Shown here piece by piece: positions 6,252 through 8,519 of a stretch of 8,519 nucleotides of DNA. The position numbers were made by a program, and so were the translations under genes. Each line of letters begins with the position of its first letter. The stretch's first letter is position 1. Source of the stretch: Endozoicomonas sp031844845 (GTDB taxonomy: Bacteria; Pseudomonadota; Gammaproteobacteria; Pseudomonadales; Endozoicomonadaceae); contig NZ_JAVRMB020000193.1 in the NCBI RefSeq assembly GCF_031844845.1, positions 1 to 8,519 of the forward strand. The letters are read 5' to 3'. Under the pieces are notes generated by a model. The model made no database searches and was not told the origin of the DNA. It saw nothing but the letters and a program-made list of their open reading frames with translations.

Positions 6252-6965
6252 ATGATGGATACCAAAGAAGAAGCTGCATTTGAGGCCAGAAAACTGCTGC
6301 AGGGTGAATACCACGGCATTCTGTCAACCCATTCCAAAGATGTTCCCGGCTATCCATTTGGTTCTGTTATGCCTTATTGTCTGGATGCTAATGGCTGCCC
6401 GATTATTCAGATCAGTACCATTGCCCAGCACACTAAAAATATTGAACAGGATTCCCGTGTTTCACTGATCGTCAGTGAAAGTGATGTAGACGATGTGCAT
6501 ACCGGTGGTCGTTTAACCTGGATGGGCGATGCGGAAAAAATCGAAGAGTCGGAAGAGGTCGCTGAACACTATTTTAATTTCTTCCCTCAGGCCAGAAACT
6601 ACAGCAATACCCATGGTTTTGACTTTTACCGAATCCGATTGGTTAAGGCTCGCTTTATTGGTGGTTTTGGCAAAATCTTCTGGGTTCGTAATGAACTGCT
6701 CTGCAAGGAAAACCCGTTCTTCGGTCATGCCGGCAAGGGCATGATTGAGCATATGAACGAGGATCATGTGGATTCCATGGTGAAATACTGTCTGGCCGCC
6801 AATCGGATTATTCCGGAAGGCGTTTCTCCAAAAATGGCGGGTGTAGACTCTGAAGGTATGCACCTTCTATTGGGAAAAAAGGTCGTCCGCATTCCTTTTC
6901 CGGGGAATGCTGACAGTGCCATGGAAGTTCGTCAGCAGCTGGTTGCTATGGCCAGGGCTGCCTGA
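6252..6965 (+). CDS. HugZ-family heme utilization protein (PNPOx-like fold plus DUF2470)
   Basis: This encodes 237 residues. The start at ATG 6252 is preferred to an upstream TTG at 6183 because AGAGG (6238-6242) lies 9 nt before it and the 23 extra residues look unlike the family. ATG 6255 is also possible. Residues 10-150 form a pyridoxamine-phosphate-oxidase-like split barrel, with PFGSVMPY (35-42), QHTKNI (59-64), RLTWMG (87-92) and RFIGGFGKIFWV (134-145). Residues 163-237 match the DUF2470 tail, with MIEHMNEDHVDSM (164-176). Family members such as HugZ and HutZ bind heme and take part in iron release from it, in the cytoplasm. The promoter carries a Fur-box-like sequence, which fits this role. 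It is followed after 76 nt by fxsA. The biochemical activity of this member is inferred; some relatives may bind flavin instead. Confidence 0.88.
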   Translation: MMDTKEEAAFEARKLLQGEYHGILSTHSKDVPGYPFGSVMPYCLDANGCPIIQISTIAQHTKNIEQDSRVSLIVSESDVDDVHTGGRLTWMGDAEKIEESEEVAEHYFNFFPQARNYSNTHGFDFYRIRLVKARFIGGFGKIFWVRNELLCKENPFFGHAGKGMIEHMNEDHVDSMVKYCLAANRIIPEGVSPKMAGVDSEGMHLLLGKKVVRIPFPGNADSAMEVRQQLVAMARAA

Positions 6966-6975
6966 TTCAGGTATT

Positions 6976-7004
6976 GGCGGCTCTTGAAAAGAAACGGTGC
7001 CGCC
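6976..7004 (+). other. Inverted repeat between the HugZ-like gene and fxsA
   Basis: GGCGGC (6976-6981) and GCCGCC (6999-7004) pair perfectly around a 17-nt loop, starting about 10 nt past the stop of the HugZ-like gene. No T-run follows, so it is a poor terminator. It may protect the upstream message or act as an attenuator. Confidence 0.4.
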
Positions 7005-7012
7005 TCTATATA
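6984..7012 (+). promoter_or_regulatory. Possible fxsA promoter
   Basis: TTGAAA (6984-6989) and TATATA (7007-7012) are separated by 17 nt, a fair sigma70 match. The extended -35 CTTGAAA also fits the heat-shock sigma32 -35, but no good CCCCAT-type -10 follows. Transcription would start about 25 nt before ATG 7042. Confidence 0.45.
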
Positions 7013-7041
7013 AGAGACTCCACTTATTAACGGGGCCTCTT

Positions 7042-7539
7042 ATGCGCTTCCTCTTTCTGTTATTTATTCTTTTACCCATTCTGGAAATGGTGGTGCTGAT
7101 CAAGGTGGGCAGTATCATTGGCGCATGGAATGCGGTTGCGCTTGTTGTTCTATCCGTATTTATTGGTTTGGCCGTGATTCGTCGTCAGGGATTGGCTACC
7201 GCGCTGAAAGCCCGCCAGAAAATGGCGGCTGGAGAGTTGCCAGCCATGGAAATGCTGGAGAATCTGGTCATTGCCATCGGTGGTTTGCTGATGCTGATTC
7301 CCGGGTTTATTACTGATTTTCTGGGGGTTTTCCTGCTGCTTCCGCCCATTCGCAGATTATTGATTCGCCGGTGGTTAACGGCTACCGGTATAAAAGTGCA
7401 GCAAACCAACATCTATGACGCTGAATTCCGCCGGGAGTCTTCAAGGCAAAACGGCCAGACCCATATCCATCATCACACCATTGATGGGGACTATACCCGG
7501 GATCAGGATAATGACGAACCGAAAAGCAGAAAGCCTTAG
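7042..7539 (+). CDS. fxsA: FxsA family membrane protein
   Basis: This encodes 165 residues of the FxsA cytoplasmic membrane protein family. Hydrophobic segments lie at about 3-23, 27-46 and 73-100. The last contains the conserved-looking GGLLMLIPGFITDFLG (80-95) followed by LPPIRR, and the loop between segments 2 and 3 carries RRQG (47-50). The C-terminal 50 residues are hydrophilic, with a His-rich patch (HIHHH, 141-145) and an acidic and basic end. Start ATG 7042 is chosen because it begins directly with the first membrane segment and has GGGG (7032-7035) upstream; a GTG at 6997 would add 15 unneeded residues. In E. coli, excess FxsA relieves F-plasmid exclusion of phage T7, and its normal role is unclear. 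In many gammaproteobacteria fxsA precedes groES-groEL, but that is not the case here. Confidence 0.93.
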   Translation: MRFLFLLFILLPILEMVVLIKVGSIIGAWNAVALVVLSVFIGLAVIRRQGLATALKARQKMAAGELPAMEMLENLVIAIGGLLMLIPGFITDFLGVFLLLPPIRRLLIRRWLTATGIKVQQTNIYDAEFRRESSRQNGQTHIHHHTIDGDYTRDQDNDEPKSRKP

Positions 7540-7544
7540 GATAC

Positions 7545-7615
7545 CGCTACCCGCCTCCCGTTGTCCGCGGCCCGAAAAAGGCAGGTCGTCTACGCTTTAC
7601 GGGTCGCGGGTAGCG
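7545..7615. repeat. Inverted repeat directly after fxsA
   Basis: CGCTACCCGC (7545-7554) pairs perfectly with GCGGGTAGCG (7606-7615). After a 2-nt mismatch the pairing continues for five more bases (CCCGT/ACGGG). It begins 6 nt after the fxsA stop. It lacks a T-tract and looks like a REP-type element that may shield the 3' end of the fxsA message. Confidence 0.65.
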
Positions 7616-7684
7616 AATAATGGTCTTTAATGCCTTTTGTCCCGGAACATTTTCTGAATTTTGCAGTCTATCTGAAGAGCGTGG

Positions 7685-7811
7685 TAAGGGAAGTTGCAAT
7701 TAAGAATATACCACCGTCATCCCCGCGAAGGCGGGGATCCACTGGGTGGTAGATTCCCGCCTTCGCGAGAATGACGGAGGGCTGATACTTTCTACAATGC
7801 CACTTCCCTTA
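7685..7811. repeat. Nested palindromic MITE-like element
   Basis: The outer arms TAAGGGAAGTTGCA (7685-7698) and the complement of 7798-7811 match at 13 of 14 bases. Inside is a 26-nt inverted repeat (7714-7739 and 7752-7777) with only three mismatches and a 12-nt loop. Each inner arm carries its own small hairpin, such as CCCCGC-GAAG-GCGGGG at 7721-7736. The inner part belongs to the GTCATCCCCGCGAAGGCGGG type of dispersed repeat seen in many proteobacteria. No transposase is present, so any movement would need help in trans. Confidence 0.75.
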
Positions 7812-8101
7812 GACTCCGCTCAGGGTGAACGAAGGCTGAGTTCAAGATGTGTAACTTATTTCAGCTTGGTTAGAAACGCACTGTAATTTCAAAATTTCAA
7901 TGTATCCCATGTTCAAACCATCCACAAGCTACTGAACACACCCTTTTGCGTATTCTGGTTAACTTGCCCACAATTTTTTCTGATCTGCCTTTATTCTTCA
8001 ACACTCATCAATCCTGAATATGCTGTTATTTTTCGGTCGTCCATTACAAAAAAATCAAAGCGCTCCCTGGGAATTAATTCAGTGGCTGGCTCGGGAGCCG
8101 T

Positions 8102-8519
8102 TCATACTGTTAGACCACTCTTGTTCCTCATTGAATCCAGACTGGGACGTGGCGTTGCTACATTATCAACAACTATGTTTTTTGTTTGAACTTGTGGTCT
8201 GGCCCGCCAAGTTGCGGGGGCAACTGTATTAAATCGCCGAGCAATGCCCTGAGTAAGGGATTCGCCTTTTTTAAGATGTTTTTGATCACCATACTCAAGG
8301 CACATCCGTTGCAGTTCATCGAATATACTTTGATCGCAGCTGTAGTCGTTCACCACCGCACGAGCGGCATTAAGATCCATGAGCTGGATTTCATAACCAT
8401 TCTTTTCCAGCCACTGACGCGCCAGCAGTAGTGTCAGTGCCTGACCGTTATGCACGCGAGCATGGTCTTTATCAATAAGTCCCAATGCACTGTTATATAG
8501 CAGAAAGAGCCAGCGGATT
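8102..8519 (-). CDS. C-terminal part of an unidentified protein, running off the right edge
   Basis: The minus-strand frame is open from the window edge to a TGA at 8104-8102, giving 138 visible C-terminal residues. A TTG at 8485 exists, but the frame stays open beyond it with protein-like sequence (IRWLFLLYNSALG), so the true start is probably outside. I do not recognise the family. The visible part is soluble and mostly helical in character to about residue 85, then becomes a polar, Pro/Arg-containing tail that looks disordered. The segment DHARVHNGQ...LEKNG has a His-to-NG spacing like that of Doc/Fic proteins (HxFxxxNKRT...NG), but the key Phe, Asn and Arg are not kept, so this is at best a distant or inactive relative. 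It is convergent with fxsA across the repeat-rich gap. Confidence 0.6.
   Translation of the reverse strand, partial: IRWLFLLYNSALGLIDKDHARVHNGQALTLLLARQWLEKNGYEIQLMDLNAARAVVNDYSCDQSIFDELQRMCLEYGDQKHLKKGESLTQGIARRFNTVAPATWRARPQVQTKNIVVDNVATPRPSLDSMRNKSGLTV

Larger units (their letters stand above)
7540..8101. other. Repeat-rich intergenic region downstream of fxsA
   Basis: These 562 bp hold no supported gene. They contain an inverted repeat just past fxsA (7545-7615) and a nested palindromic element (7685-7811). The latter is followed by a short stretch (GACTCCGCTCAGGGTGAAC, 7811-7829) of a kind that recurs as dispersed repeat sequence in bacterial genomes, from memory. A plus-strand frame at 8020-8232 overlaps the minus-strand gene antisense and has no ribosome binding site. 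Confidence 0.55.

Noticed and set aside
7714..7777. Rho-independent terminator for fxsA
   Set aside because: The hairpin is strong, but it is about 175 nt past the stop and no T-tract follows on either strand. It fits a dispersed palindromic repeat better.
8088..8099. Terminator for the right-edge minus-strand gene
   Set aside because: The GGCT/AGCC stem is only 4 bp, and the T-run on the minus strand (8054-8048) is over 30 nt farther on.
8020..8232. 70-codon plus-strand ORF near the right end
   Set aside because: It lies antisense to the 3' part of the minus-strand gene and has no Shine-Dalgarno sequence; the minus frame is longer and open to the edge.

Overview
The window looks like the chromosome of a marine gammaproteobacterium. 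The Rep-type helicase and the run SDR dehydrogenase, HugZ-family protein, FxsA are both gammaproteobacterial. The orphan Ser/Pro-rich gene and the many short palindromic and tandem repeats would suit a host-associated Oceanospirillales member such as Endozoicomonas. That genus guess rests on general impression, not on a marker gene.

Layout from left to right. Bases 1-154 hold three full copies and one partial copy of a 45-bp tandem repeat. A poorly coding stretch follows. At 550-840 there is a small ORF with a near-perfect ribosome binding site, and its 3' end runs into a pair of inverted REP-like palindromes (788-873). The rep helicase gene lies on the minus strand (914-2944). A 448-bp AT-rich gap then carries promoter-like and Fur-box-like sequence and leads into a 560-residue orphan protein (3393-5075). 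That protein has an internal 22-residue repeat and a C-terminal membrane segment. A possible small coupled ORF and a strong bidirectional hairpin (5227-5257) separate it from a convergent SDR dehydrogenase gene (5267-6028, minus).

Divergent from the SDR gene is a HugZ/PNPOx-like gene (6252-6965). Its promoter is easy to read: -35 TTGATA and -10 TATAAT with a Fur-box-like sequence between them, which suggests iron repression of a heme-iron gene. fxsA (7042-7539) follows, with its own promoter-like sequence. From memory, the order SDR, HugZ-like, fxsA, groES, groEL is conserved in Pseudomonas. Here groES does not follow. Instead there are 562 bp of nested inverted repeats, then a minus-strand gene of unknown function that runs off the right edge.

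No complete mobile element, CRISPR array, tRNA or rRNA was seen. The least explained content is the 560-residue orphan, which could be a secreted or membrane-inserted host-interaction protein, and the dense layer of short repeats around otherwise conserved housekeeping genes.
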